Shown: positions 8,525 through 18,154, counted from the stretch's first letter. The stretch is DNA of 64,000 bases from Aminipila luticellarii (GCF_004103735.1 NZ_CP035281.1:496001-560000); one strand, 5' to 3'. Notes: generated by a model not told the origin, from the letters alone. Program-made: numbers and translations.

Positions 8525-9793
8525 ATGAAAGCTTTAAGATTTGTATTAATTGTTTCAGCCATTGTGCTGAATTTGACTTTTGCTGTAACGGTAAGTGCGG
8601 CTGCGGAGAAGGATGCCCCTATAAAGGTAGATGTCAATGGGCAATTTGTAGCTTTTCAGCCGGAAACGGGATATCCTTATGTGGATGAAAACCGGAGAAC
8701 CCTAGTACCGCTCAGAGCGGCCATGGAAGCATACGGGTGTGACGTAACATGGGATGCGGCAAGCTCTACTGCTGTGCTGGAGAAGGATGGAATCCGAGTT
8801 GAAGTTCCCATGGGACAACACTATATTAAGAGGGAAGAATTTGAAATTTTCACAGACACAAAGGCGAGCCTGTCCAATGGCAGAGTCTATCTGCCTATAC
8901 GGGCTGTGGCAGAAGCTTTCGGAGCAGAGGTTCAGTGGAATCAGGCCACAAAGACTGTTATGGTCACTTCTCCTGAATCGCAAAGCAATCAGATATCGGT
9001 TCACTTCATGGATGTGGGGCATGGAGATTCCATATTCATAGATGATGGGACGTATGAGGTACTGATCGACGGAGGACTGACCACCAGCGGAGCGCTGATT
9101 TCAGAGTATATCAGACCTTATGTGGATGGCAGTATTGATCTGCTGATCGCTACCCATGCACATCAGGATCATGTGGGCGGTCTGCCCCGTATTTTTGAAG
9201 ATTATCAGATAGACCGGGTCATCGGAAGCGGAAGCTCTGTGAACACCCCCCAATGGCAGGCCTATAAACAGGCCTTAGATAGGGAACCCAACTGCATCGT
9301 CAGCGAGGATGCGGATGAAACCATTCAGCTGCCTAATGGAGTCACCCTAGACATTATAGAAGCACTGGATGGACAAACCTTGGAAAATAACAACAGTGTG
9401 GTGGCACTTCTGCGATATCAGGCTGTTTCCGTACTCTTTACCGGTGACAGTCAAACAGATGAGGAAGCGGTGATTGCAAAAAAGGTCGGAAAGGTGGATG
9501 TTTTTAAGGGGGCGCATCACGGATCCTACAATGCCAACAGCAGCCTTCTGTTAGACACCATAAAGCCGCAATATGTGGTGATTTCCGCCGGAAAGGGCGT
9601 GAATTACACCCATCCGCATGCATCGGCCTTAAAGCGGATGTTCCAGGAAGGAGCCATCGTGTATGGAACCTTTAAATCGGGAACCATTATCATGAAAGCA
9701 GACGGAAAGGCGTACAGCTTTGAAACACCGGTGAAACCGCTGATTCCGCTGGATATAACGGATGCCGGAACGTATCAGAACAATATTCGTTAA
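8525..9793 (+). CDS. Secreted metallo-beta-lactamase-fold hydrolase with copper-amine-oxidase-N domain
   Basis: 422 residues from the ATG at 8525 (AGAGGA six bases before it; an upstream in-frame start has no good site). A signal peptide ends at TVSAAA. Residues about 40-155 are a copper-amine-oxidase N-terminal-like domain with two PLRA/YLPIRAVAEAFGAEVQW repeats, a common surface stalk in Clostridia. The rest is an MBL domain with metal motif ATHAHQDHVGG, later GDSQTDEE, and HHGSYNANS, resembling the C-terminal part of ComEC. It has no membrane channel, so it is not ComEC itself. Likely an extracellular phosphodiesterase or nuclease-like hydrolase; the substrate is inferred only. Confidence 0.85.
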   Translation: MKALRFVLIVSAIVLNLTFAVTVSAAAEKDAPIKVDVNGQFVAFQPETGYPYVDENRRTLVPLRAAMEAYGCDVTWDAASSTAVLEKDGIRVEVPMGQHYIKREEFEIFTDTKASLSNGRVYLPIRAVAEAFGAEVQWNQATKTVMVTSPESQSNQISVHFMDVGHGDSIFIDDGTYEVLIDGGLTTSGALISEYIRPYVDGSIDLLIATHAHQDHVGGLPRIFEDYQIDRVIGSGSSVNTPQWQAYKQALDREPNCIVSEDADETIQLPNGVTLDIIEALDGQTLENNNSVVALLRYQAVSVLFTGDSQTDEEAVIAKKVGKVDVFKGAHHGSYNANSSLLLDTIKPQYVVISAGKGVNYTHPHASALKRMFQEGAIVYGTFKSGTIIMKADGKAYSFETPVKPLIPLDITDAGTYQNNIR

Positions 9794-9816
9794 ACTTAGC
9801 TCCGCCATTCCCCTTT

Positions 9817-11379
9817 TTATTGCGGCAGGATCCGGTTCAGGGCGACAGCCGTATAGACATCAAAATTCATAGGCATTTTATTAAAATCCATATGGATCAG
9901 ATTGCGGATTTTTGACAATCTGTATTGTATGGTATTGCGGTGGACAAACAAAAGTTCCGCCGTTTTTTTTACCTCAGAATCCGCATCCAGCATATAGGTC
10001 GTCAGGGTCAGGACGAGATCCGCCTCCGAATCCTCAATAATGGGATGGAGCAGATTTAAATAGGCCTTCTTTTTAGACGAGTTATTTATAATGGATAAGC
10101 ACTGATTTGCAAAATGAATCTCCCGATCGGTATAGAATTTTTTTAGCGGATAAATTTTGCATGTAATATCAATACTGTCACAATATAGTACATAGGCACT
10201 GCGGAAGTCTTTCGCTGATTCTAAATTATTAAAAAGACTGTAACATTGGATGCTGCCCTCGCCGGAAAATTTGCGGTTCAACTCTTCTATGAGCAGGTCA
10301 TCTAACGTACGGTTTCCGGAATAACTGCTTAAAATAATAATATGACTGCCAAAAGAATCGGCAATGCAATGCTTATGATGACTTTCGAAAAGATGTCGTA
10401 TGTCATCAAGAATGGATATAGTCACGAGTGTATTCTGATGGGTTGGGCGTATATTGAGGATCATCATGGAATTGTAGTGAGACTGATTCAAATTTAATCC
10501 ATTTGCAATGTGAGACGCTAAATCGCAGTCTCCCTCGATCAGCGCAGGAATCAACGATTCTTTGGTAGAAAGGTTAAGATTATAGTTCCAAATCGCAGCA
10601 AAGAGCTGAATGATCTCAATCACCTGATTCATCATGGCAGGGGTCAGTACATCATTCATGGCAGCACCATACAGGGTGAGCAGAGAACCCTTCTGATCAG
10701 AGAAGTGCGTTTGAAAGAAATTGTAGGAAGTTGAGTCTTTATGCTGTAAACCGTTGCCGGTATCCGTAAAGGAAGATTGAACCATCTTAAAAGGCAAAAC
10801 GTTGGTTTGCGGCCAGTATGAATGACCGATGATATTTTCATGCGGATCGCATAAAAAGAAAGCAGCCTTGGCGTGGTCGGAGGCGAAGCGGAGCACATTT
10901 GCAATGTTTCTTTCGGAGGCGGGAAGCTGAGAAATTCTTTCCATGGTATTATTAACAAAGAAATTACTGTTTTTGCGGTCCATGAAAACAGCCTCCATAA
11001 TATCGCTTATTACATCGCTATACCTTAGTCCCATGTTTTCACCGGGGAGCAGGATCACAGGAAAGTTCAGGCGATTGGCTGTATCGATCAACCTCTGGTC
11101 CACATGCTTTAAAATCATGTTCGAGTAAAATAAAATCAAGCCGGCTTCTCCGCATTTTTTATATTCTTCAATTGCTTTGCACTGTGCATCCACATCATCT
11201 CTTATAGAATAAAAGGCTGTTATCAGAAGTTCATTTGCAGTTTGGAAACAATCATCATAGAATTCAAACTCTGATACCGATACAGTGTTTACAATATTAC
11301 ACAGACCCTTACGTCCTGCAATGACATTTCCAAGAAACAGGGAAGGCAGCTGCAGGCAGTCTTTGACTGTTATACTCAT
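9817..11379 (-). CDS. PucR-family transcriptional regulator
   Basis: 520 residues. The N-terminal PucR sensing domain begins MSITVKDCLQLPSLFLGNVIAGRKGL. The C-terminus has the family HTH (AELLFVHRNTIQYRLSKIRNLI). The GTG at 11409 is only one base after AAGGAGG, so translation may start there, but homologues begin at the ATG chosen here; the start is uncertain. PucR proteins regulate purine, allantoin or related nitrogen catabolism. This one faces a permease-DUF917-dipeptidase operon across a 230-bp region containing a perfect palindrome, its probable operator. It is convergent with the gene on its other side. Confidence 0.88.
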   Translation of the reverse strand: MSITVKDCLQLPSLFLGNVIAGRKGLCNIVNTVSVSEFEFYDDCFQTANELLITAFYSIRDDVDAQCKAIEEYKKCGEAGLILFYSNMILKHVDQRLIDTANRLNFPVILLPGENMGLRYSDVISDIMEAVFMDRKNSNFFVNNTMERISQLPASERNIANVLRFASDHAKAAFFLCDPHENIIGHSYWPQTNVLPFKMVQSSFTDTGNGLQHKDSTSYNFFQTHFSDQKGSLLTLYGAAMNDVLTPAMMNQVIEIIQLFAAIWNYNLNLSTKESLIPALIEGDCDLASHIANGLNLNQSHYNSMMILNIRPTHQNTLVTISILDDIRHLFESHHKHCIADSFGSHIIILSSYSGNRTLDDLLIEELNRKFSGEGSIQCYSLFNNLESAKDFRSAYVLYCDSIDITCKIYPLKKFYTDREIHFANQCLSIINNSSKKKAYLNLLHPIIEDSEADLVLTLTTYMLDADSEVKKTAELLFVHRNTIQYRLSKIRNLIHMDFNKMPMNFDVYTAVALNRILPQ

Positions 11380-11470
11380 AATGCTCTTGTATGAAATCGG
11401 TCCATACACTCCTCCTTATATGAAATCTTGGCTAAATCCTACCATAATAAAACAAATAAATCAACACACC

Positions 11471-11488
11471 TTTGTGCACATGCACAAA
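11471..11488. promoter_or_regulatory. Perfect palindrome between pucR-like gene and permease operon
   Basis: TTTGTGCA and TGCACAAA form a perfect 8-bp inverted repeat around CA. It is centrally placed between two divergent genes, so it is a good candidate operator for the PucR-type regulator. It differs from the B. subtilis PucR box as I recall it. Confidence 0.55.
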
Positions 11489-11611
11489 AAAGGAGAGCCA
11501 TTTTTAATGGAGTGATGAATGACATAGTGCATGGTTTCATGTTAAAATACAGAAAATTTGAAATAGGATGACGACTGATTATAACAAATAGTAAAAATGA
11601 AGGAGGCTGTA

Positions 11612-12889
11612 ATGGAGAAAGAAAAAAGTAAAGCAGAAGTAAATGCCTTGACTCCGGTTCCCACGGATGAGCGGAAAGGTTGGATCGCAATGGCATTTGT
11701 ACAAGCCGGTATTTGCGTGTGTGTGCCATCCTTTCTGGAGGGAGCCATACTGGCGGAGGCTATGCCTGTCTGGCCGGCAATCATATCCGGGACACTGGGG
11801 TATGTTATCGTGGTTGTGGTCATGTCCATTCTGGGAATGATGGGGTGCGATCTGGGTGTACCGTCCTGTACCCTGACCAGAGCTACCTTTGGAGACAAAG
11901 GCGGGCGGTATATTGTAAGTGTTTTATTTGCCATTAACCTGATTGGATGGTTTGGCATCCAAAATGGCCTTTGCGGAGAAGCTTTTACGAATTTTATGAG
12001 TGAATATGTGGGAATCAGCATACCGCTGGTAGCTTCAAATGTTCTTTGGGGACTGATTATGCTGCTTACAGCTGTGTATGGTGTCAGTGCTCTGGAAAAG
12101 CTGGACTATGTATCGATTCCTCTTTTGATGATCATTATGACCATGGGAACGGTCATGGCGATTAAGGTGAATGGATTGACGGGAATGGGAAGCGAGGTAA
12201 CGCAGACCATGAGTTTTCTTGGCGGCGTTGGATTATCTTTTAATTTTTATGCGGTGGGAACCATTACTGCGGCAGATATTACAAGATTTCAGAGGACGAG
12301 AAAGGATACGATCAAGTCCGTTGTATGGGGTGTCTTTCCTATGGGTGTGATTACGCTGGTTTTAGGCGTACTCTTAACAAAAATAGCCGGAAATTATGAC
12401 ATCAGTATGGTCTTAATCGATGTAGGGCTGCCTGTAGCGGGAGTCGTTGCATTGATTCTGGCAACCTGGACGACCAACTCAACCAATGCGTACAGCTCAG
12501 GCTTAGACATTGTCATGATCTTTAAAATTCCGGATAACCGAAGAAGGGAAGTGACTGTTGTAGCCGGACTCATCGGAATCGTTCTGGGAGCCTTTGGTAT
12601 TTTGGATCATGTGGAAGGCTTTTTAAGCTTTCTGTCCTTCCTCGTATGCCCAATCGGCGGCGTTATGATGGCAGATTATTGGATTGTGGGTAAGGGAAAA
12701 GCTGAAAACTGGCACCCTGTAGAGGGATTCAATAAAATAGGAGTTCTTTCATGGGCTCTTGCAGCCGTAATCGCTTATTTATGCAAGATTGAGTATTTAG
12801 GAATTGTGGTTGGTCTAGTTATATATTTAATATTGGAAAGGTTTGTCCCTTCTTTATCAAGGGGAGCAGAAAAGAAAGTAGAGGCGTAG
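11612..12889 (+). CDS. NCS1/CodB-like nucleobase:cation symporter
   Basis: 425 residues with about 12 membrane segments. The start is ATG 11612, with AAGGAGG six bases upstream. Family features include the opening ERKGWIAMAFVQAGICVCVPSFLEGA, the NGLCGEAF region and TTNSTNAYSSGLDI in the second half, as in cytosine/purine permeases. It imports a nucleobase, hydantoin or a similar small N-heterocycle. First gene of a three-gene operon with DUF917 and M20 proteins, divergent from the PucR regulator. The exact substrate is not readable. Confidence 0.87.
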   Translation: MEKEKSKAEVNALTPVPTDERKGWIAMAFVQAGICVCVPSFLEGAILAEAMPVWPAIISGTLGYVIVVVVMSILGMMGCDLGVPSCTLTRATFGDKGGRYIVSVLFAINLIGWFGIQNGLCGEAFTNFMSEYVGISIPLVASNVLWGLIMLLTAVYGVSALEKLDYVSIPLLMIIMTMGTVMAIKVNGLTGMGSEVTQTMSFLGGVGLSFNFYAVGTITAADITRFQRTRKDTIKSVVWGVFPMGVITLVLGVLLTKIAGNYDISMVLIDVGLPVAGVVALILATWTTNSTNAYSSGLDIVMIFKIPDNRRREVTVVAGLIGIVLGAFGILDHVEGFLSFLSFLVCPIGGVMMADYWIVGKGKAENWHPVEGFNKIGVLSWALAAVIAYLCKIEYLGIVVGLVIYLILERFVPSLSRGAEKKVEA

Positions 12890-12890
12890 C

Positions 12891-14003
12891 ATGAAAAAAT
12901 TAACACAAGAAAATATTATTGATATTTTATACGGATGCACCGTACTTGGAACAGGCGGCGGAGGAAACCTTGAGGATGGAATCGCCGTTATGGAACAGGA
13001 TTTTAAAGAAGGAAAGGAACTGTATCTGGCAAGTTTGGACGAATTGCCGGATGAGGCCTATATTGCCACCCCGTATTGCTGCGGAGCTCCGGCAGCGCTG
13101 GATGCGGAGGAAGATGAGAAGTACAAAGAGCTGCCTCATATTGGCTACCCCGCTTCCATATTGGCGTTCAGAAGTCTGGAAGAGTATTTCGGCGAGAAAT
13201 TCTTTGCGGTTTCCTCTACAGAACTTGGGGGAGCCAATACAGCAGAAGCATTACATACCGCCTGCCAGCTGGGGATTCCTCTGATGGATGGCGATCCTGC
13301 CGGAAGATCGGTACCGGAGCTTCAGCATTCCAGTTATTTTGTAAAAAATAAACCAATCAACCCGATGACAGTGGCTACGGAATATGGAGATGTGGTCATC
13401 CTAAAGGATGTTGTGGATGATTTCCGAGCAGAGGAGATCGCCCGATCTATTGCCTGTGTAAGCGGTGCTATGGTGGGCGTTGCAGATCATCCCATGAAAG
13501 GAAAAGACTATAAGGAGTCCATTATTCCCAATGCCATCAGTTATGCCATGAAAATCGGCGAGGAATTGAGAAAGGCCAGAGAAAGCGGGAAGGATGGAGA
13601 AGGAGTTGCCGGAGCCATTGCAGATGCCGTGGAGGGTAAGGTACTCTTCAAGGGCAGCGTGGAAAAAACGCCGTGGGAACAGACCGGAGGATTTAATATC
13701 GGAGAAATTTATCTCACCGGAACAGATACTTATGCCGGTGAGAAATATAAAATCTGGTTTAAAAATGAGAACATTATCGCCTATCGAAACGACCAGATTG
13801 ATGTAACCGCTCCGGACTTAATCTGCATGATCGGTGCAGACGGGATTCCTGTCACCAGTCCGAATTTCCAAAAGGGCATGGAAATCAATGTCTTAGTTCT
13901 TCCTTCACCCGATATATGGAAGACAAAAGAAGGTCTGGAGTGTTTCGGCCCAAGACATTTTGGTTTTGATGTGGACTATATACCATTTAATGAAAAAAAA
14001 TAA
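12891..14003 (+). CDS. DUF917-family protein
   Basis: 370 residues. The DUF917 hallmark GCTVLGTGGGGNLEDG is at the N-terminus, followed by STELGGANTAEALHTA and DGDPAGRSVPELQHSS. Members resemble one half of hydantoinase/oxoprolinase-type enzymes and are found beside nucleobase or amino-acid transporters; some are described as thiohydantoin desulfurases. It begins one base after the permease stop, so it is tightly coupled. A role in processing the imported heterocycle is inferred from position. Confidence 0.85.
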   Translation: MKKLTQENIIDILYGCTVLGTGGGGNLEDGIAVMEQDFKEGKELYLASLDELPDEAYIATPYCCGAPAALDAEEDEKYKELPHIGYPASILAFRSLEEYFGEKFFAVSSTELGGANTAEALHTACQLGIPLMDGDPAGRSVPELQHSSYFVKNKPINPMTVATEYGDVVILKDVVDDFRAEEIARSIACVSGAMVGVADHPMKGKDYKESIIPNAISYAMKIGEELRKARESGKDGEGVAGAIADAVEGKVLFKGSVEKTPWEQTGGFNIGEIYLTGTDTYAGEKYKIWFKNENIIAYRNDQIDVTAPDLICMIGADGIPVTSPNFQKGMEINVLVLPSPDIWKTKEGLECFGPRHFGFDVDYIPFNEKK

Positions 14004-14018
14004 AAAGAGGATTATAAT

Positions 14019-15296
14019 ATGGAAAGTTATATTAAAAAAGACGATATGCTGCTCCATTTGAAAGAGTTGGTTTCCATAAACAGCGTAAGCGGTCCGCCGG
14101 AAGGAAAATATCCTTTCGGCAAAGGATCCTTTGATGCCCTGCAATATTGCCTTGAATTGTGCAAAAAGTTTGGATTTCAGACAAAGCAATGTGAAAACTA
14201 CATGGGCTATGCGGAAATTGGGCAAGGGGATGAGATCATGGGAATACTTGTCCATCTTGACGTGGTACCGGCAAGCAGCGGATGGGATTGTGAACCTTTT
14301 GACGTGACGGTCAAGGAGGACAGAGTTTACGGCCGGGGCGTTATTGATGACAAGGGCCCTGCCGTAGCCGTTATATATGCCATGAAAGAGCTTCTGGACA
14401 GCGGAAAGCCCCTTTCCAGGCGTATACGCCTGCTCTTCGGATGTACAGAAGAGACCGGCGATTGGCCGGATATGGAATACTATAAGCAGCATGAGGAATT
14501 ACCGGATTTCGGATTTACTCCGGATGCGGATTTCCCGCTGATTTATGCGGAAAAGGGGATACTGATCCTTCAGCTGAAAATGAAAAGGGAAGAATCCGGC
14601 ATTCAAAACGCAAAAGCGGGAGATGCACCGAATATGGTGGCCTCTCATTGCGAGGTGACTGCCCTCGGCTTGGATGGCCGTGAGGTCACTATCGTAAGGG
14701 ACGGCAAATCCGCCCATGGAAGTATGCCGTGGCTGGGTGCCAATGCCATTGGTCTTGTCATGAAAGAGCTTCCAGGCCGATTTGCAGAATTCTATAATGA
14801 AAATTTCGGGCAGACCTGGGACGGCGCATTACTGAACTGCAAGCTTCAAGATGAACAGAGCGGAGAAATTACAATCAATCCCGGAATGCTCATCAGTGAC
14901 GAACAGTGGATCAAATTGGTGCTGGACATCCGATATCCCGTCAGCTATACGCAAGAGGATATTGTGAACAGAATCACAAGCAAAGTAGCTAATTATGGAA
15001 TTACGGCAGAAATCCTTGGGGGAGAAAAGCCTGTATTTATGGATAAACACAGCGAGTTTATACAGAGCCTGTTGAAAGCCTATCGCGATGTGACAGGGGA
15101 TTCTACAGAACCGATGACTATGGGCGGCGGCACTTATGCCAAAGCCATGGAGCATATCGTGGCTTTTGGCCCGACCTTTCCCGGCAGAGAATGCACGGAA
15201 CACCAGCCCAATGAATACATTTTTATAGAGGACTTGTATAAGGCGAGAGAAATCTATAGGCTGGCAATGGAAAGGGCTTGCTCTGTTTCCGTATGA
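14019..15296 (+). CDS. M20-family dipeptidase, PepV/Sapep-like
   Basis: 425 residues. Metal ligands are visible in ILVHLDVVPAS, GRGVIDDKGPAVAVIYA, and the catalytic CTEETGDWPDMEYY. The inserted lid domain (residues about 180-310) is characteristic of PepV/Sapep di-metal dipeptidases, and the final histidine is in GPTFPGRECTEHQPNEY. A cytoplasmic enzyme that cleaves dipeptides or N-acyl/N-carbamoyl amino acids. In this operon it would fit hydrolysis of a ring-opened product made by the DUF917 protein. That pathway is an inference. Confidence 0.9.
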   Translation: MESYIKKDDMLLHLKELVSINSVSGPPEGKYPFGKGSFDALQYCLELCKKFGFQTKQCENYMGYAEIGQGDEIMGILVHLDVVPASSGWDCEPFDVTVKEDRVYGRGVIDDKGPAVAVIYAMKELLDSGKPLSRRIRLLFGCTEETGDWPDMEYYKQHEELPDFGFTPDADFPLIYAEKGILILQLKMKREESGIQNAKAGDAPNMVASHCEVTALGLDGREVTIVRDGKSAHGSMPWLGANAIGLVMKELPGRFAEFYNENFGQTWDGALLNCKLQDEQSGEITINPGMLISDEQWIKLVLDIRYPVSYTQEDIVNRITSKVANYGITAEILGGEKPVFMDKHSEFIQSLLKAYRDVTGDSTEPMTMGGGTYAKAMEHIVAFGPTFPGRECTEHQPNEYIFIEDLYKAREIYRLAMERACSVSV

Positions 15297-15336
15297 CTGT
15301 TGTATTTCCTTTGGGCTGACGTCCTCTCCTATAAAG

Positions 15337-15383
15337 TTCTGCCGGCAATGCTAGTGCCTGTTTTGCCGGCAGAAGTTATATTT
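15337..15383 (+). terminator. Terminator of the permease-DUF917-dipeptidase operon
   Basis: A 12-bp perfect stem (TTCTGCCGGCAA / TTGCCGGCAGAA, arms 15337-15348 and 15363-15374) is followed by GTTATATTTTTA. Confidence 0.8.
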
Positions 15384-15411
15384 TTATACTATTTGCGGAT
15401 ATATAAAATAA

Positions 15412-15452
15412 AGACATCCCCGGAAGCATAAACTGTAGCTGGGGGTGCTTTT
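15412..15452 (+). promoter_or_regulatory. Hairpin overlapping the ribosome binding site of the GH18 gene
   Basis: CATCCCC pairs with GGGGGTG, and the second arm is also the only Shine-Dalgarno of the next gene, followed by CTTTTTAT and its ATG. It could act as a terminator or sequester the ribosome binding site. No ligand aptamer was recognised. Confidence 0.35.
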
Positions 15453-15455
15453 TAT

Positions 15456-16469
15456 ATGGATGAAATAATTGTAAACGGATACGTCTATCCAAGTGTTCAG
15501 CCGGAGGTACTGGAAGCATGGCTGCCAAATTTATCGCTGATTGCAACCTTTAGCTACGGCATGACTCCGGAGGGATATTTGATCCCTTTAAATGATGAAG
15601 AGCTGATCGAAGCTGCTGATAATGCCGGAGTAGGCTCCATGATGGTATTGACACCGATGAACGAACAGGGACAGTTCTCAGAACAGCTGGTGAGCGATGT
15701 GGTTGAAAATCCGGAAGCGGTGGAGAGATTGCTCCAGGAAATACTATATGAATTGAGAAGAAAAAATCTTTTTGGTGTAGATTTTGACTTTGAATATGTA
15801 CCGGCACAAAACAGAGATCAGTATACGGAGCTTGTTTCCAGAGCGACCGAGATGTTTAGTCCGGAAGGATTTTTAGTGACTGTTGCGCTTGCGCCTAAAA
15901 CCTCGGCAGGACAGCAAGGGCTTTTATATCAGGGGCACGATTATGCCGGCATGGGAAAAGCCGCTAATTTTGTGCTTCTGATGACGTATGAGTGGGGGTA
16001 TACCTATGGACCGCCGATGGCAGTGGCTCCGATCAATAAAGTACGGCAGGTGATTGAATACGGTGTCACCGAAATACCTCCGGAAAAAATTCTGATGGGA
16101 ATTCCGAATTATGGGTATGATTGGACTCTGCCTTTCGTACCGAAGGAATCCATGGCAGAAAAAATTACGAATGAAGAGGCAGTCAGGAGAGCGGAAGAGT
16201 TTGGCGCAGAAATACAGTTTGACGAAGAAGCACAAAGTCCACATTTTGTCTATTGGAAAGAAGCCGTCACCACAAATGAGGACGGGACGGAAGAAACCGT
16301 ATATCAGCAGCACGAAGTGTGGTTTGAAGATGCCAGAAGCTATAAGGCTAAAATGGATGTAGTCCGGGAATATGGGCTGGCGGGTATCAGCATCTGGAAT
16401 ATTATGAGCTATGATCCCAATCTGGCAAATGCGATAAAAAGAGCCTTTTCGGTAACGAAACTGTTCTAA
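15456..16469 (+). CDS. GH18 glycoside hydrolase, SleL/YaaH-like, without LysM domains
   Basis: 337 residues matching the catalytic part of spore cortex-lytic N-acetylglucosaminidases of the SleL/YaaH type. The catalytic motif is FGVDFDFEYVP, with the acid Glu near residue 110. Other family blocks are LMTYEWGYTYGPPMAVAPI and ILMGIPNYGYDW. SleL homologues normally carry one or two N-terminal LysM modules; this protein starts directly with the barrel (VNGYVYPSVQPEVLEAWLPN) and has no signal peptide. It may enter the spore coat by other means, as YaaH-type proteins do. Substrate assignment to cortex is inferred from family resemblance. Confidence 0.83.
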   Translation: MDEIIVNGYVYPSVQPEVLEAWLPNLSLIATFSYGMTPEGYLIPLNDEELIEAADNAGVGSMMVLTPMNEQGQFSEQLVSDVVENPEAVERLLQEILYELRRKNLFGVDFDFEYVPAQNRDQYTELVSRATEMFSPEGFLVTVALAPKTSAGQQGLLYQGHDYAGMGKAANFVLLMTYEWGYTYGPPMAVAPINKVRQVIEYGVTEIPPEKILMGIPNYGYDWTLPFVPKESMAEKITNEEAVRRAEEFGAEIQFDEEAQSPHFVYWKEAVTTNEDGTEETVYQQHEVWFEDARSYKAKMDVVREYGLAGISIWNIMSYDPNLANAIKRAFSVTKLF

Positions 16470-16519
16470 ATAAAGCTTTTAAGCAAGCTGTTCCTCAAAA
16501 TATGAATAAATATTTATAT

Positions 16520-16569
16520 CAACAGGATTGTCTGGTAAAAATAAACTGGATAGTCCTGTTGACTTTTTT
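16520..16569 (+). terminator. Terminator after the GH18 gene
   Basis: CAACAGGA at 16520 pairs with TCCTGTTG ending at 16561, extended by wobble pairs, then a run of six T. The 3' arm overlaps the -35 box of the next promoter. Confidence 0.7.
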
Positions 16570-16587
16570 GTAATAGTTCATTATAGT
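16559..16587 (+). promoter_or_regulatory. Promoter for the oadA/pycB-like gene
   Basis: TTGACT and TATAGT are separated by 17 bp. The leader to the start codon would be about 160 nt and is AT-rich in its first half. No known riboswitch was recognised in it. Confidence 0.6.
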
Positions 16588-16756
16588 ATAAGATAAATAG
16601 TTAGAAATTAAAAATATTAGAATTTAAAAATATTATTACAATTAATAGGATATAATAAAAGATAGAAATCAAAATTTGTGATTTGCGGTACAAATTCTGT
16701 CAGCCGCGCTAAACGGGGCAGGGTGTTAAAGGAACGAATATTGGGAGGAATATGCA

Positions 16757-18154
16757 ATGGCAAAAGTGGGAATAACAGAGACTGTTCTCAGAGACGGACA
16801 GCAGTCGCTGATGGCGACCCGAATGAAAACCGAGGAAATGCTGCCTATTTTAGAGGTTATGGACAATGTGGGCTATCACGCCATAGAGATGTGGGGAGGG
16901 GCGACTTATGATGCCTGTATCCGTTTTTTGGATGAAGATCCGTGGGTTCGGCTCAGAAAAATAAGAAAAAGGGTAAAGAATACAAAATTGCAGATGTTGC
17001 TGAGGGGACAAAATCTGCTGGGATACAGACATTATGCGGATGATCTGGTGGATGAGTTCGTAGACCGGGCAATTACCAACGGAATTGACATTATCCGGGT
17101 GTTTGATGCATTGAACGACACGAGAAATCTGCAGCGTTCCATTGAAGCCTGCAATAAAGCCGGCGGCCACGCTCAAGGAGCCATTTCATACACCAAAAGT
17201 CCGGCTCACGATAATCAGGTTTTTATTAATCTGGCAAAAGAATTAGAGCAGATGGGAGCAAAGTCCATTTGCATCAAAGACATGGCGGGGCTTCTCGACC
17301 CATATAATGCACAGAAGCTGATTACCGACATCAAGCAGGTGATTACCGTGCCGCTGGAGCTTCACACGCACTCTACCAGCGGTTTGGGAAGCCTGACCTA
17401 TATGAAAGCAGTAGAAGCCGGAATAGACATCATAGATACTGCTATTTCTCCGTTTGCAGAGGGAACCTCTCAGCCTTCCACAGAGGCGATGGTGGTTGCT
17501 TTTAGGGGTACATCCCATGATACGGGATTAGATTTAGGGCAGTTAAATAAAATTGCCGAACATTTTAAACCGGTTCGGGAAAAGTATATCGCCGAAGGGC
17601 TCATTGACATCAAATTGACAGGTGTCGATGTCAACACGCTGGTATATCAGGTTCCGGGCGGAATGCTGTCCAATCTGTTGTCCCAGTTAAAGCAGTCCAA
17701 TGCGGAAGACCGGTTTGACGAGGTGCTGAAAGAAGTTCCGGAGGTGAGAAGGGATTTAGGCTACCCGCCGCTGGTCACACCGACCAGTCAAATCATAGGA
17801 ACACAAGCAGTATTGAACGTCCTGACCGGCGAACGCTATAAAATGGTTCCCAATGAGGTAAAGATGATCGTGAAGGGGATGTACGGAAAAACTACCGTTC
17901 CCATCAGCCCGGAGATCAAGCAGAAAATTATCGGAGATGAGGAACAGATCACGTGCAGGCCGGCAGATTTGCTTGAACCGGAATTGGAAAATATGAAGAG
18001 AGAATGTGCGAGATATCTGGAGCAGGAGGAAGATGTGCTGACTCAGGCCATGTTCCCCAAAAATGCGGAAGAATTTTTCCAAAAAAGAGCGGCAAGAATA
18101 TACGGTATGGACTGGAGTCTTGTAGATGAAGAGGCTATGGCCTATCCGGTGTAA
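16757..18154 (+). CDS. Oxaloacetate decarboxylase alpha / pyruvate carboxylase subunit B carboxyltransferase
   Basis: 465 residues covering the carboxyltransferase barrel and the conserved PYC/OADA domain. Motifs: TETVLRDGQQSLMATRM (substrate pocket), CIKDMAGLL (biotin-carbamate Lys region) and the metal pair HTHS. The protein stops at about 465 residues and lacks the usual C-terminal biotinyl domain with its MKM motif, so the biotin carrier must be a separate gene, not seen here. The ribosome binding site is GGGAGG. It may serve a sodium-pumping decarboxylase or an ATP-driven carboxylase; the sequence alone does not decide. Confidence 0.9.
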   Translation: MAKVGITETVLRDGQQSLMATRMKTEEMLPILEVMDNVGYHAIEMWGGATYDACIRFLDEDPWVRLRKIRKRVKNTKLQMLLRGQNLLGYRHYADDLVDEFVDRAITNGIDIIRVFDALNDTRNLQRSIEACNKAGGHAQGAISYTKSPAHDNQVFINLAKELEQMGAKSICIKDMAGLLDPYNAQKLITDIKQVITVPLELHTHSTSGLGSLTYMKAVEAGIDIIDTAISPFAEGTSQPSTEAMVVAFRGTSHDTGLDLGQLNKIAEHFKPVREKYIAEGLIDIKLTGVDVNTLVYQVPGGMLSNLLSQLKQSNAEDRFDEVLKEVPEVRRDLGYPPLVTPTSQIIGTQAVLNVLTGERYKMVPNEVKMIVKGMYGKTTVPISPEIKQKIIGDEEQITCRPADLLEPELENMKRECARYLEQEEDVLTQAMFPKNAEEFFQKRAARIYGMDWSLVDEEAMAYPV

